This document shows positions 1-8,710 of a stretch of 48,215 bases of DNA, in pieces (position 1 is the stretch's first letter; each line of letters starts with the position of its first letter). Source of the stretch: a virus; IMG/VR virus record IMGVR_UViG_3300017967_002895, positions 1 to 48,215 of that record; one strand, written 5' to 3'. The translations under genes were made by a program, and so were the position numbers. The notes below the pieces were generated by a model, which had not been told where the DNA came from, searched no databases, and saw only the letters and a program-made list of their open reading frames with translations.

Positions 1-83
1 TACAAGGAGATAAAATATATATTTTCTCATCTCCTGAGACTATGGTATTCTTGTTAGAAGAACCAGACAAAAGGTTATTATAG
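1..83 (+). CDS. C-terminal tail of an upstream gene (5' end outside window)
   Basis: The third forward frame is open from the left edge to a TAG at 81-83 and would encode a C-terminus ending in EEPDKRLL. It lies directly before a late-promoter box and the virion structural genes, so it is probably the end of another late structural gene. The fragment is too short to assign a family. The other two forward frames are interrupted by stops earlier. Confidence 0.45.
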   Translation, partial: QGDKIYIFSSPETMVFLLEEPDKRLL

Positions 84-99
84 CATAATTTGTTAAAAT

Positions 100-107
100 G
101 ATAAATA
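100..107 (+). promoter_or_regulatory. Late-promoter box GATAAATA
   Basis: GATAAATA matches the T4 late-promoter core TATAAATA at 7 of 8 positions. It sits in the 56-nt non-coding gap before the structural gene at 140, with a 32-nt leader containing an AAGAGAG ribosome-binding site. Similar boxes precede several other genes here. Confidence 0.6.
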
Positions 108-139
108 TATAGAATAAAAACTTTTTAAGAGAGACTAGA

Positions 140-814
140 ATGTTTAAAGATGATGTAAAGTCCCAAATCATAGGGACAATAAAAATTTATGACAAGGATA
201 GTGGAAAAGTTCTTCTTCAAAAGAAGAATGCCATTCATCCTGGTAATATGGCATATGCTCTTGCTTCTGCCTTAGGCGGTCATCCAACAAGCGTTAATAG
301 TAATGGTGCCCCACCCGTTGTTAATTGGTTAGCATTCGGTAACGGCGGCTCTAATTCAACAACTGCGCTTTCTTATCGTGCGCCAAGAGTATTTGGTACA
401 TACGATCAACTTCCTATAACTTCTAGTAACTCAACATTATATGCTAAAACATATGAACAAGAGACTGTAAATACAGTATTTCATGCTGGACAAGACATGG
501 GAAATGGTGAAGTTGTTCCAGCGAATACAGCAAAGATACTATGTTCAGTTGAAATATCTCATACAGATTATGAGGCTGCTGTACAGGCAGTAGACCCTAA
601 TCTTTCTTTGCCTGTATCGGATAGTTCACCTGATATGGATAGTGTTAGAGCATTTACATTTGATGAGATTGGACTATTAAGTGGTGTTAAGAACGGCAAT
701 GAACTTGACGAAGACAAGACAATAATGCTGACACATGTAACATTCCATCCAGTTTTACTTTCAGCAAATAGAACGATAGTGATAGATTATACAATAACAA
801 TACAAGTAAACTAA
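140..814 (+). CDS. Phage virion structural protein (fibre/baseplate-associated)
   Basis: A 224-aa protein with no signal peptide or membrane segment. Near residues 28-75 it carries a pattern I know from structural proteins of large tailed phages: an N-A-I-H-P-x-N-M-A stretch followed by an A-F-G-N-G-G turn. The C-terminal half is beta-rich and ends in a hydrophobic strand (VIDYTITIQVN). An AAGAGAG ribosome-binding site precedes the ATG, and a T4-type late box lies upstream. The next gene starts 10 nt after its stop. The exact virion position (baseplate, fibre adaptor or fibre) cannot be read from sequence. Confidence 0.65.
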   Translation: MFKDDVKSQIIGTIKIYDKDSGKVLLQKKNAIHPGNMAYALASALGGHPTSVNSNGAPPVVNWLAFGNGGSNSTTALSYRAPRVFGTYDQLPITSSNSTLYAKTYEQETVNTVFHAGQDMGNGEVVPANTAKILCSVEISHTDYEAAVQAVDPNLSLPVSDSSPDMDSVRAFTFDEIGLLSGVKNGNELDEDKTIMLTHVTFHPVLLSANRTIVIDYTITIQVN

Positions 815-824
815 GGAAGAGTGA

Positions 825-1898
825 ATGTCGCCGCAAAGTTATCCGATTGTAAGTTACTTTAAAGCAAAAGATTATAACCAACTAGCTAACGATATTAACG
901 AAGTCGTTGCGCTAGGATCAGGAGATGCTGGATACGGACAAGATCAATTGTTTGTGAATTTGATAACAAGTGGGACACGAATAAGTAGAAGACACTGGCT
1001 TAGATTATTTGATGCTATGAAGTTTGCAGCAGTTCATCAGGGAACTTTGTTAACTACTCCTACGACATTACTTAACGGTGACTTTAGAACTAAAGCTGAA
1101 GTTGTTGCTCATATGGCAAAGATTATGGATGACATAGAAGAGCTAAGAGCAAACAAACTAAATTATACTTTATCTAAAATGAGCATTCAAAGTAACCTAG
1201 TAAGTTCTATGAATGAATTTGTCGTATGCGAACCAGACCCCACAGATGAACAGTGGGGACAAGAAAATCAATGGTACGAATTTAGAGTTAATTTTGTTGA
1301 CGCAGACTCAATGAGACACTTCTTTAATGCCGGCGGTGAAATTAGAATTGAATCAGAATTAGATCCTAACCTTCCTGATATACCTGAAGGTTATCACTTT
1401 GATACATCTGAAGGATGGCATAGACTATTGTTTGATATTGGGGTAGTGAAAATTCAACACAGCGAAACAGTATCAAGTAAGGGCGCAGGTACTCCTGGTT
1501 TAGGATATACCGGTCTTATTGGTAGCTATCAAAATGTTTACACAAAAAGAGCCAATTATATAGGTCTGCCTAATAACGCTTATGAAGTATGGGCGAAACT
1601 ACATTCAGATCATCAAATTGATGTAGCAGTATATTTCTTAAATAATGAACATTTAAATACTTATGGTGGATACTGTGGTTATACAGGATACAGTGGTTAT
1701 AGTGGTTATGGTGGCTACGGTGGATACAGTAACTATATAACAGGTCAAATCCAAGGTGTTCTTAGTATGAACGTTTCACAGCAAAGAGCAGACGACCCTC
1801 ATCCATCACGCTTAGGTGTTATTTCACCTTCTCCAACATATCAAATTCTACACGATATGGAAGGCACTCTTTATAATCCAAATAGTCCTAATAATTAA
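825..1898 (+). CDS. Phage virion structural protein with Gly-Tyr repeat
   Basis: A 357-aa protein. The N-terminal 90 residues contain D-Y-N-x-L, a Y-G-Q turn and H-Q-G-T, a combination seen in structural/fibre proteins of marine T4-like phages. Residues 280-304 form a G-Y-x triplet repeat (GYTGYSGYSGY core) with one cysteine inside, like the Gly-Tyr-rich linkers of such fibres. A second short GYTG stretch lies near residue 227. The start at 825 follows AAGGAAGAG. It sits between two other structural genes and is presumably co-transcribed from the late box at 100. The Tyr/Gly tract could also be a substrate for modification, which is speculation. Confidence 0.65.
   Translation: MSPQSYPIVSYFKAKDYNQLANDINEVVALGSGDAGYGQDQLFVNLITSGTRISRRHWLRLFDAMKFAAVHQGTLLTTPTTLLNGDFRTKAEVVAHMAKIMDDIEELRANKLNYTLSKMSIQSNLVSSMNEFVVCEPDPTDEQWGQENQWYEFRVNFVDADSMRHFFNAGGEIRIESELDPNLPDIPEGYHFDTSEGWHRLLFDIGVVKIQHSETVSSKGAGTPGLGYTGLIGSYQNVYTKRANYIGLPNNAYEVWAKLHSDHQIDVAVYFLNNEHLNTYGGYCGYTGYSGYSGYGGYGGYSNYITGQIQGVLSMNVSQQRADDPHPSRLGVISPSPTYQILHDMEGTLYNPNSPNN
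1662..1736 (+). repeat. In-frame G-Y-x triplet repeat
   Basis: Twenty-five codons in the preceding structural gene encode tandem Gly-Tyr-containing triplets (residues 280-304). At the DNA level GGTTAT/GGATAC-type units recur, which could promote repeat expansion or contraction by slippage. Confidence 0.8.
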
Positions 1899-1904
1899 TA
1901 AATA
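1897..1904 (+). promoter_or_regulatory. Late-promoter box AATAAATA
   Basis: AATAAATA lies in the 31-nt gap before the fibre gene, 25 nt upstream of its TTG start. It matches the T4 late consensus TATAAATA at 7 of 8 positions. Confidence 0.5.
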
Positions 1905-1929
1905 CTAATAGTAATATTAGGAGAGAGCT

Positions 1930-3960
1930 TTGCCACTACAAAGTACCGGACCTATTTCTATGTCCGACATCAGAACAGAATTTAGTACACGACTTCCGGA
2001 AGCTGCAAGGCCTTCTGCTACCGCAATTGCGTCTTCACAATTTTTAGCATCTATCGGTGATGTATTAGGAAAGAATACAGGTGATCCTGTGTCTTTTAGT
2101 GATTTTTACGGTTTATCTAATTATCAAATTATTCTTCCTACTAATTCATTTGAAGTATACACAACATATACTGCTACTATACCAATCGCAGATATTTTAA
2201 ATGGCGCAGTTGATGAATATAGTAATAATCAAGACCCTTTGACAATCATATCTGTTTCTAACGCAGTTAATGGTACGGTTGTTCTTAGTGGTTCTAACAT
2301 TGAATTTACAAGTACTGGTGGAGTTGGTGTAGCAGCAAGTTTTACATATACAGCTAGAAACTCATCTAATATTACAAAACAAGGCACTGTAACAATGAAT
2401 GTTGTAGCGATACCGCCTATTATTGCTGTATCTGATACATATGATTTGAGACAAGCTGAAACTCTTTTACTAAGTTCTTCTGACCTAGTATCAAACGATA
2501 TTGATGGACAGGGTTTATCACTAAGTGTATCATCTGTTCAAAATCCAACTAATGGTACATTAAGTTTAAATGGTACTACTATTGAGTTTGTTTCGACAGG
2601 GCTTTCTGGTCAACCAGCCGGATTTCAATACACTGTTACTAATGGAACAGAAACACAAACAGGAAATGTTTATATAAACATTACCCCTCTACCGGAACAA
2701 GAGTCTTATATCTATAGGGATTCCGGTGATGCTACTGCTGCTACACAAACACTTGTTCCACCAACACAACAAGACATTTTCAACAGTTGGGACAGATTTG
2801 ATGGAGGAAATTATTATCCTGGCGGTACAACTCCTGGAGGGCAAGCTGCTGATTGGTATTATGATACTAATACTGAAAGTTTTGTTCAACCTACAAATAC
2901 TTCTCTGGGTGGCGGGTTCATTTCACCAACAACTCACAGCGATTTTACTTTTGAAGGTACAGTATATTCTGTAGCTACATGGGATGACGATACTATCGGT
3001 CTTATTGCTGCTTTTGTGAGAGACGGTACGACCAACAAAGCACTAGTTGCTGCTCGTACAAAAGGTGGTCAACAACCAACTGGGCATTGGGGGGTATTTT
3101 ATACTGAAAATGGACCATGGTTGCCTCAGTATGTAATAGCAAATATATCATTTACAACTGGTTCAACAGTTTCTAATGCTTGGTATCCAGATCAAGCACG
3201 AATAAAAGTACAAAGACAAGGTGACACATTTAAGTTTTATACAACACATTGGAACGATCTGGAAAACTATCAAATCTCTTCAGAGATAACTGTAGATTTA
3301 GATAGCGATCCACGATTGGCAGTATTTAAAGGCGAAGCCCCATATGGGTATTATAGCCACTCTCAAGGTGGTAGTACATATGCTGATATTAATTTTACAG
3401 GTGGTCTTGATGCTAATATTCTTATTGACGCACAGACTGGTATCGTTTATGAATGGAATGGGTCTTCTTGGGTTGATAGCGGCAGAACAATACAAGACGA
3501 AATCGGTTACACTAGAAAGGTTACAAATCCAGCGAACGGACAAAGATTTATTGTTAAAGAAACAGAAATTGTTTATCTTGGTACATCCGTTGGTGCAACA
3601 TTCAATGCTACTAGAATACTAAACGAAGAACAAAACATTATCATAAATTCTGTTAATGGTGGTACAGGTGCTGGTAGCGGAGTTCAAGTAGTAGGGCTAT
3701 TCCAGTCTGGTATAGAAGAAACAAATCTACTAAACGGTCTTCCTACTCTTAACACAACTAGTGCGTATTCAAGCAATACAAACAATGTCGGTTCAGGAAC
3801 ATACTTTAGTGATAATGGATTAGATATATCTACATTAAGTTTAGTGGGTGGGGTCGTAGCATTTGCAAATGGTACAATAGGCCAAATCACTGGTGTTACT
3901 GACTCATCTATATCATATTCTCCAACAACAGACTATACTATTTACGATGAAGTAATATAG
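1930..3960 (+). CDS. Tail-fibre-like protein with Ig-like repeats and lectin-like region
   Basis: A 676-aa protein. Residues 7-18 and 53-61 carry the G-P-I-S-x-S-D-I-R-x-E-F and V-S-F-S-D-F-Y-G motifs typical of marine T4-like fibre proteins. Two successive beta-sandwich repeats follow (about 68-160 and 165-252), resembling cadherin/Ig-like modules; both contain N-G-T-(V/L) strands. Residues about 260-495 resemble a concanavalin/thrombospondin-type lectin fold, and the rest is Gly/Asn/Ser-rich. The start is TTG at 1930 behind a strong AGGAGAG site; an ATG ten codons in would cut the conserved N-terminus. It probably contacts the host surface. The domain names are inferred from pattern, not from a search. 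Confidence 0.65.
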   Translation: MPLQSTGPISMSDIRTEFSTRLPEAARPSATAIASSQFLASIGDVLGKNTGDPVSFSDFYGLSNYQIILPTNSFEVYTTYTATIPIADILNGAVDEYSNNQDPLTIISVSNAVNGTVVLSGSNIEFTSTGGVGVAASFTYTARNSSNITKQGTVTMNVVAIPPIIAVSDTYDLRQAETLLLSSSDLVSNDIDGQGLSLSVSSVQNPTNGTLSLNGTTIEFVSTGLSGQPAGFQYTVTNGTETQTGNVYINITPLPEQESYIYRDSGDATAATQTLVPPTQQDIFNSWDRFDGGNYYPGGTTPGGQAADWYYDTNTESFVQPTNTSLGGGFISPTTHSDFTFEGTVYSVATWDDDTIGLIAAFVRDGTTNKALVAARTKGGQQPTGHWGVFYTENGPWLPQYVIANISFTTGSTVSNAWYPDQARIKVQRQGDTFKFYTTHWNDLENYQISSEITVDLDSDPRLAVFKGEAPYGYYSHSQGGSTYADINFTGGLDANILIDAQTGIVYEWNGSSWVDSGRTIQDEIGYTRKVTNPANGQRFIVKETEIVYLGTSVGATFNATRILNEEQNIIINSVNGGTGAGSGVQVVGLFQSGIEETNLLNGLPTLNTTSAYSSNTNNVGSGTYFSDNGLDISTLSLVGGVVAFANGTIGQITGVTDSSISYSPTTDYTIYDEVI

Positions 3961-3963
3961 TAG

Positions 3964-3992
3964 TTGACAACAAAAATCATATAGTGTATAAT
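3964..3992 (+). promoter_or_regulatory. Perfect consensus sigma70 promoter
   Basis: TTGACA at 3964-3969, a 17-nt spacer and TATAAT at 3987-3992. Both hexamers and the spacing match the bacterial sigma70 consensus exactly. It follows the fibre gene stop at once and precedes the ribosome-binding site (AGGAG) of the gene at 4019, so it should fire early with unmodified host polymerase and drive the glycosyltransferase/rSAM operon. Confidence 0.85.
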
Positions 3993-4018
3993 TGTAGTAT
4001 TATATCAGGAGTACACGT

Positions 4019-4411
4019 ATGGCTAAGAGAAAACCATCGAATGATGATTTAAATAGAAACTTACAAAAAGAAAAAATCGAAAATGCTCTTCATATGAAAA
4101 ACGCTATGAAGACCTTTAACTTGAATAAAGAAAACATCAAAGCTAAAGTAGATAATTTATTGTCATACAGTATGAATGGAGGTACATTTGAAGTATCGCC
4201 TGAACTTATAGGTTTTGTTAACTTTATAGTTTCATCTGGTAGAGAAGAGGCTATTATACTTGACAAGAATAGACTACCTATAATCATTAATAACACAAAA
4301 GAATTTTTAGATAAAATTTCAGATGTATACTTTTTTGCTGTAAATGAGTATTACTTGGAATACGAGCAATTAAGAAGCTCCAGAAGGATTGATGTGGCAC
4401 TAGAATTATAA
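4019..4411 (+). CDS. Hypothetical phage protein, helical N-terminus
   Basis: A 130-aa protein I do not recognise. The first 45 residues are highly charged and probably helical or coiled-coil (Lys/Glu/Asn-rich). The remainder alternates hydrophobic and charged residues, as in a small alpha/beta fold. An AGGAG site precedes the ATG, and the promoter at 3964-3992 lies just upstream, making it the first gene of the long plus-strand operon. Its TAA overlaps the ATG of the next gene by one base, which suggests translational coupling to the glycosyltransferase that follows. No membrane or export signal is visible. Confidence 0.7.
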   Translation: MAKRKPSNDDLNRNLQKEKIENALHMKNAMKTFNLNKENIKAKVDNLLSYSMNGGTFEVSPELIGFVNFIVSSGREEAIILDKNRLPIIINNTKEFLDKISDVYFFAVNEYYLEYEQLRSSRRIDVALEL

Positions 4412-5280
4412 TGAAGGGTATTTTATTATTTGCACAAAACAATGATTACGTTGACTACGTAAAGATAGCTTGCGCAAGTGCTGGCTATGCTAGAAAGAAT
4501 TTGTCTGGATTTGATGAAATTTGCTTAGTCACTGATGTACATTCTGAGTATGATGAAGAATTGGTAAGTCGTGCGTTTGATAGAGTTATCACATTAGACA
4601 ATCGTGGGTTTTATACAAATAGACTATACCGTGATACAGCAGATGATACAGAATATGCTAAATTTATAAACGCAAGTAGAAGTTCTGTTTTTGATATCTC
4701 TCCATACGCACAAACACTAGTAATAGATTGTGATTATTTTGTAATGAGTAACGCACTAGACGGTGTTTGGGATAGTCATAATGATTTTATGATTACAAAA
4801 AGTTATAGGGATATATCCGGCGGAGAAGATAAAGATAATAACGTGGTAAAAATAGACGATTATTCAATTGATATGTATTGGGCGACTGTGTTCTATTTTA
4901 GAAAAACAGTATTTACTGAAAGTCTATTCAGTATGATACATAATGTTAAAGAACATTATATGTATTACTACAACTTATACAATTGTGAAGGCGCACTATT
5001 CAGAAATGATTATGCGTTTTCAATTGCTCTTCATATTTTAAATGGTAATGTAAAGTATACAGTTCCAGAACTACCTATAAAATATCTTATGAATAGCTAT
5101 GATACAAATGACATATACAAGGTTAGCAGCGAAAAGGAAATGGTTCTTACAACATCTACTCTTAAGAAGTCTAAAGAATGTGTACTAAGTAGATTTAAAA
5201 ATTGTGACCTTCATATTATGAATAAGCGTTCTATTGAAAGACATATGGATAGCTTATTGGAATTTGGAGGCTTGGCATGA
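4411..5280 (+). CDS. Glycosyltransferase-like protein (GT-A type)
   Basis: A 289-aa protein that looks like a GT-A nucleotide-sugar transferase, closest in style to GT8-like enzymes. The N-terminus forms a beta strand (GILLFAQNN) and a helix, and a hydrophobic strand then leads into D106-C-D108, a plausible metal-binding DxD motif. It probably transfers a sugar in the cytoplasm. Its start shares a base with the previous stop and its end overlaps the next gene by ATGA. The next gene has the same opening pattern (I-V-I-V-Q-N-N), so the two may be distant paralogues. Acceptor and donor cannot be told from sequence. Confidence 0.6.
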   Translation: MKGILLFAQNNDYVDYVKIACASAGYARKNLSGFDEICLVTDVHSEYDEELVSRAFDRVITLDNRGFYTNRLYRDTADDTEYAKFINASRSSVFDISPYAQTLVIDCDYFVMSNALDGVWDSHNDFMITKSYRDISGGEDKDNNVVKIDDYSIDMYWATVFYFRKTVFTESLFSMIHNVKEHYMYYYNLYNCEGALFRNDYAFSIALHILNGNVKYTVPELPIKYLMNSYDTNDIYKVSSEKEMVLTTSTLKKSKECVLSRFKNCDLHIMNKRSIERHMDSLLEFGGLA

Positions 5281-6134
5281 GTAGAGGGTATATTGTTATA
5301 GTTCAAAATAACAAAAAGCATGACTATCTAAGAATGACATATGCGTTAGCATTAAGTCTTAAAGCAACACAACGTGAAAACTCTATTTGTGTATGTGTAG
5401 ATGAATACACAAAAACTTTAATTACTGATAAACATAGAAAAGTGTTTGACCATATTGTAGATATTCCGTGGGAAGATGAAGCAGATGAATCTACTTGGAA
5501 GATAGAAAACAAGTGGAAGTATATTCACATGTCTCCATATGATGAAACTATTATACTAGATAGTGATATGATATTCACTCATAGTGTTGATCATTGGTGG
5601 GATTATCTAGCGCAAAAAGATGTTTGGTTGTGTACAAATGTAAAGACATTTAGAAATGAAGAAGTAACAAGCGACTTCTATAGAAAAAAGTTTACGTCAC
5701 TTGATTTGCCAAATGTTTACAGTAATTTCTCATACTTCAATAAATCAGAGTTTGCATATGATTTTTTCAAAACTGTAGAAAAAATTATGACAAACTGGGA
5801 AGATGTGTATGAACAGCATCTACGTGGAAGCGGACAAGATTGGATGAGTGCTGATATCGCATATGCGTTAGCAGTAAAGTTTATGGATATTGAAGAGTTA
5901 GTGTGCGACTACAGTATTAAATCATACCCAACATTTGTGCATATGAAGAGTCATATACAAAATATACCCAAGCATAAAATATCTAACATTTGGAATACTG
6001 ATATATTTTCTAACGTAGCAGACGATTTAACATTAACTGTTGGAAATTTTGAACAAATTTATCCATTTCATTATGTTGAAAAAGATTGGCTAACACATAG
6101 TATCATAAAAAAGTATGAAGGTGTGGTACTATGA
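5277..6134 (+). CDS. Glycosyltransferase-like protein (GT-A type)
   Basis: A 285-aa GT-A-like protein with strand-helix units at the N-terminus (GYIVIVQNN) and a clear I-I-L-D95-S-D97-M-I-F motif, the classic DxD context for Mn/Mg and nucleotide-sugar binding. An aromatic, acidic second half (residues 100-190, with D-W-M-S-A-D) would form the acceptor side. The ATG overlaps the stop of the previous gene in ATGA, and its own stop overlaps the next start the same way, so it belongs to a coupled operon. It is a probable partner of the preceding protein in building one glycan. Substrates are unknown. Confidence 0.65.
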   Translation: MSRGYIVIVQNNKKHDYLRMTYALALSLKATQRENSICVCVDEYTKTLITDKHRKVFDHIVDIPWEDEADESTWKIENKWKYIHMSPYDETIILDSDMIFTHSVDHWWDYLAQKDVWLCTNVKTFRNEEVTSDFYRKKFTSLDLPNVYSNFSYFNKSEFAYDFFKTVEKIMTNWEDVYEQHLRGSGQDWMSADIAYALAVKFMDIEELVCDYSIKSYPTFVHMKSHIQNIPKHKISNIWNTDIFSNVADDLTLTVGNFEQIYPFHYVEKDWLTHSIIKKYEGVVL

Positions 6135-6715
6135 TTAAGAGTATTAAAGAAATAGATTGGAATACTGAGTTCAAAATCATCCACTTTGATGACCGAGGGG
6201 TTATACTTTCAATCGATAATAGAATTTCAGAAGAACCTGGTGTACAACACGCATATTTTGAAATTAAAGATATTATGGGGTTAGTTGTAGGCACGGAAAG
6301 ATTGCGTGACTATAAAGTATTCTACGATAGTAAAACTTTGAATCATCATCTAAAAAAATTAACAAGTGAAGAATACAAGTCTAATAACTTGACAACATAT
6401 GTTAAGAAGATAGAACGTACTGACAATCCAGAAGTAATCGTAAAGATTGTGGATGACGGCATAACAATACGTGCCACAGATTTATTGCGTGATTATTTTG
6501 TACCAGACGCTTCTGAAAAAGTAAAAATAGGTGGTAAATTAGATCACCGTTTTTACATCACATTAAAAGACGAACCTGAGTTTATAGTAGAAGATTTGAA
6601 AATTAAGTTTTCAGAGATTCTAACAGGCAAAGAGATACACATTAACTACGAACATAAATATGACATAAGTGTTTATACACGTTATGTTTTCAGTACATAT
6701 TCATTAGGAGATTAA
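6131..6715 (+). CDS. Hypothetical phage protein
   Basis: A 194-aa protein of unknown function, beta-rich, with alternating hydrophobic/charged segments and no catalytic motif I recognise. It is cytoplasmic by composition. The ATG overlaps the preceding glycosyltransferase stop (ATGA), and the next gene begins 1 nt after its stop behind a TAGGAG site lying in its own last codons. Operon position suggests a role linked to the glycosyltransferases on both sides. It could be a structural or chaperone-type protein instead. Confidence 0.65.
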   Translation: MIKSIKEIDWNTEFKIIHFDDRGVILSIDNRISEEPGVQHAYFEIKDIMGLVVGTERLRDYKVFYDSKTLNHHLKKLTSEEYKSNNLTTYVKKIERTDNPEVIVKIVDDGITIRATDLLRDYFVPDASEKVKIGGKLDHRFYITLKDEPEFIVEDLKIKFSEILTGKEIHINYEHKYDISVYTRYVFSTYSLGD

Positions 6716-6716
6716 A

Positions 6717-7694
6717 ATGACAATTTTGCGGGTAGCTGAGACAGATGTTTTTTATCTAAGCTATGATGAACCCAACAAAGAAGAACATTGGGCAGATGTT
6801 TTGCGTAAATGCCCATGGGCAAAAAGAGTAGATGGCGTTAAAGGATTTGATAACGCACATAAAGCATGTGCTAGGGCAAGCGAAACCGATAGATTTATCA
6901 CAATTGATGGTGATAATATAGTTGACAAAAAGTTCTTTGATTTAGAACTAGTCTTTCCTGAAAAAACAAATATTTCACGTTCTATTATTTCTTGGGGTGC
7001 GAAGAATGTTGTTAATGGTTTAGTTTACGGTAACGGCGGAATCAAATGTTGGCCAGTAGACTTGGTACTAGAAATGAAAACCCACGAAAACGCAGAAGAC
7101 GAAACAAAGAAAGTTGACTTCTGTTGGGACTTAGATTATGTTCATATGAACAACGTATATTCAATGGTGTTTAACGCAGGTTCACCTTTCCAAGCATTTC
7201 GTGCCGGTTTCCGTGAAGGTGTTAAAATGTCACTTGATGAAGGTAATCGTGTAAAGCCAGAAGAGTTCAAAGACAGGTTATGGCCAAAGAATTATGAACG
7301 TCTTTTGACATGGTGTAATATAGGCGCCGATGTTGAAAACGGGCTTTGGGCTTTATATGGTGCTAGATTGGGATGTCATGATGTTTGTTTTAAAGATGAC
7401 TTTGTGTTAGAATGTATATCTAGCTATGATTGGTTTAATGATTATTTTTATAATGAGATATTCCCACAGTATGAAGGTGGAGATGAGATTTGCACTTCAA
7501 CTAGATTAACATGGGACTATGATACATTATACGAAGATGTATTAAGAGTAGGCGATACACTAGCAGACGATATCGGTATGGAGATTTGTGATCCAACCCC
7601 AGAGGTTGCTCAATTCTTTAAGAAGGTATATACAAATCCAAAACGTGTTGCTAATCCACTAGCAACAGAAAAATCAACCGGTTGGGATAGATAG
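6717..7694 (+). CDS. Phage glycosyltransferase-like protein
   Basis: A 325-aa protein with a GT-A-like half: Y-L-S-Y-D-E-P at residues 13-19, A-K-R-V-x-G-V-K-G near 35-43, A-H-K at 47-49, and I-D64-G-D66-N as the likely metal/nucleotide-sugar motif. The same ordered motifs occur in the second half of the protein at 21662-22762, as does the later Y-G-x-G-G-(I/V)-K element, so the two are paralogues. Residues about 190-325 form a Trp/Tyr-rich C-terminal region. A TAGGAG ribosome-binding site precedes the ATG. It probably acts with the two upstream glycosyltransferases. Donor and acceptor are unknown. Confidence 0.65.
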   Translation: MTILRVAETDVFYLSYDEPNKEEHWADVLRKCPWAKRVDGVKGFDNAHKACARASETDRFITIDGDNIVDKKFFDLELVFPEKTNISRSIISWGAKNVVNGLVYGNGGIKCWPVDLVLEMKTHENAEDETKKVDFCWDLDYVHMNNVYSMVFNAGSPFQAFRAGFREGVKMSLDEGNRVKPEEFKDRLWPKNYERLLTWCNIGADVENGLWALYGARLGCHDVCFKDDFVLECISSYDWFNDYFYNEIFPQYEGGDEICTSTRLTWDYDTLYEDVLRVGDTLADDIGMEICDPTPEVAQFFKKVYTNPKRVANPLATEKSTGWDR

Positions 7695-7702
7695 GAGCTA
7701 TT

Positions 7703-8710
7703 ATGCCATTAGGACCACAGAACTTTTATAACAGACTAGATCATCACCACGAAGAATGTAAAGATTGGGTCGTAGTTAATTGGAATTTAGGCAACATGTG
7801 TAACTTTACATGTTCTTATTGTCCTAGTATTCTTAACGACGGTAGCTTTGGATGGAATGATTTTGACGTAGTTAAAGGTTTTATCGATGAAGTTGTTGAG
7901 CATTACTCTCCTAGAACTGTATATTTTGAATTTACAGGCGGTGAAGTTACACTATGGAAAGACTTTGTTAAGTGTGCTGAATACATTAAAGAAATAGGAC
8001 ATGATATAGGATTTATCAGTAACAGTAGTAGAACTATAAGATGGTGGGAGAAGAATAAAGAAAAGTTCGACCACGTGTGTTTAAGTTTTCATCCAGAAGA
8101 AGGAAATCCAGAACACTTTTTAGAAGTTGTTAAAATTATGAGTCAACAGTGTAGAACACATGTTAATATTATGATGCATTACAATCCTGAAATCTGGCCT
8201 ACTTGTGTAGACGTTGCCGAAAAAGTTATTGAAATACCTAATATCTCATTAGCACTACAGCCGTTGATTATTGATTTTGGTGAAACTCTTTACTCTTACA
8301 GTGAAGAACAAATCAAATATATCGATGACCAATGGAAACTGTTGGGTAGTAAAATCAAGTATGATAAGCAGTGGAAGATATACCGCGGTAGTATGGATAT
8401 GTGTGACGATGTGAATGATTTAAAGCAGAACAGCAGCGCACATAGATTTATTAACGATAAAACAAATGACTGGGAAGGCTGGTATTGCTGGAGTGGCATA
8501 GAACAGATTGTTGTAGATTTTGACGGAAGTGTTATGATCGGCTGGTGTAGAGTTGGTGGTGCATTTGGTAATATGAAAGACCCTAAGAATATCAAGTGGC
8601 CTAGAAAACCTACTATGTGTACAAAAAGTATGTGTCATTGTAACTTTGACATTATGAGTAAAAAAGTATTACCTGCTGATTGTTATGAGGTTTTGGAAGA
8701 TGCCGATTAA
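7703..8710 (+). CDS. Radical SAM protein with C-terminal auxiliary-cluster region
   Basis: A 335-aa radical SAM enzyme. C33-N-F-T-C37-S-Y-C40 is the CX3CX2C motif that holds the SAM-binding [4Fe-4S] cluster, and F-T-G-G-E (about residues 78-82) is the SAM methionine-binding GGE motif. The C-terminal third has G-W-Y-C, D-F-D-G-S and a C-x4-C-x-C group, a SPASM/twitch-like pattern suggesting one extra Fe-S cluster. Reductive SAM cleavage would give a 5'-deoxyadenosyl radical for dehydrogenation, epimerisation or bond formation on an unknown substrate. It follows a glycosyltransferase by 8 nt with a TAGGAG site and overlaps the next rSAM gene. It is related to the genes at 37513 and 40939. Confidence 0.9.
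   Translation: MPLGPQNFYNRLDHHHEECKDWVVVNWNLGNMCNFTCSYCPSILNDGSFGWNDFDVVKGFIDEVVEHYSPRTVYFEFTGGEVTLWKDFVKCAEYIKEIGHDIGFISNSSRTIRWWEKNKEKFDHVCLSFHPEEGNPEHFLEVVKIMSQQCRTHVNIMMHYNPEIWPTCVDVAEKVIEIPNISLALQPLIIDFGETLYSYSEEQIKYIDDQWKLLGSKIKYDKQWKIYRGSMDMCDDVNDLKQNSSAHRFINDKTNDWEGWYCWSGIEQIVVDFDGSVMIGWCRVGGAFGNMKDPKNIKWPRKPTMCTKSMCHCNFDIMSKKVLPADCYEVLEDAD

Noticed and set aside
8296-8638. Minus-strand ORFs inside rSAM genes
   Set aside because: They are antisense shadows of strongly coding plus-strand genes, with Cys/Phe/Leu-rich composition and no ribosome-binding site.
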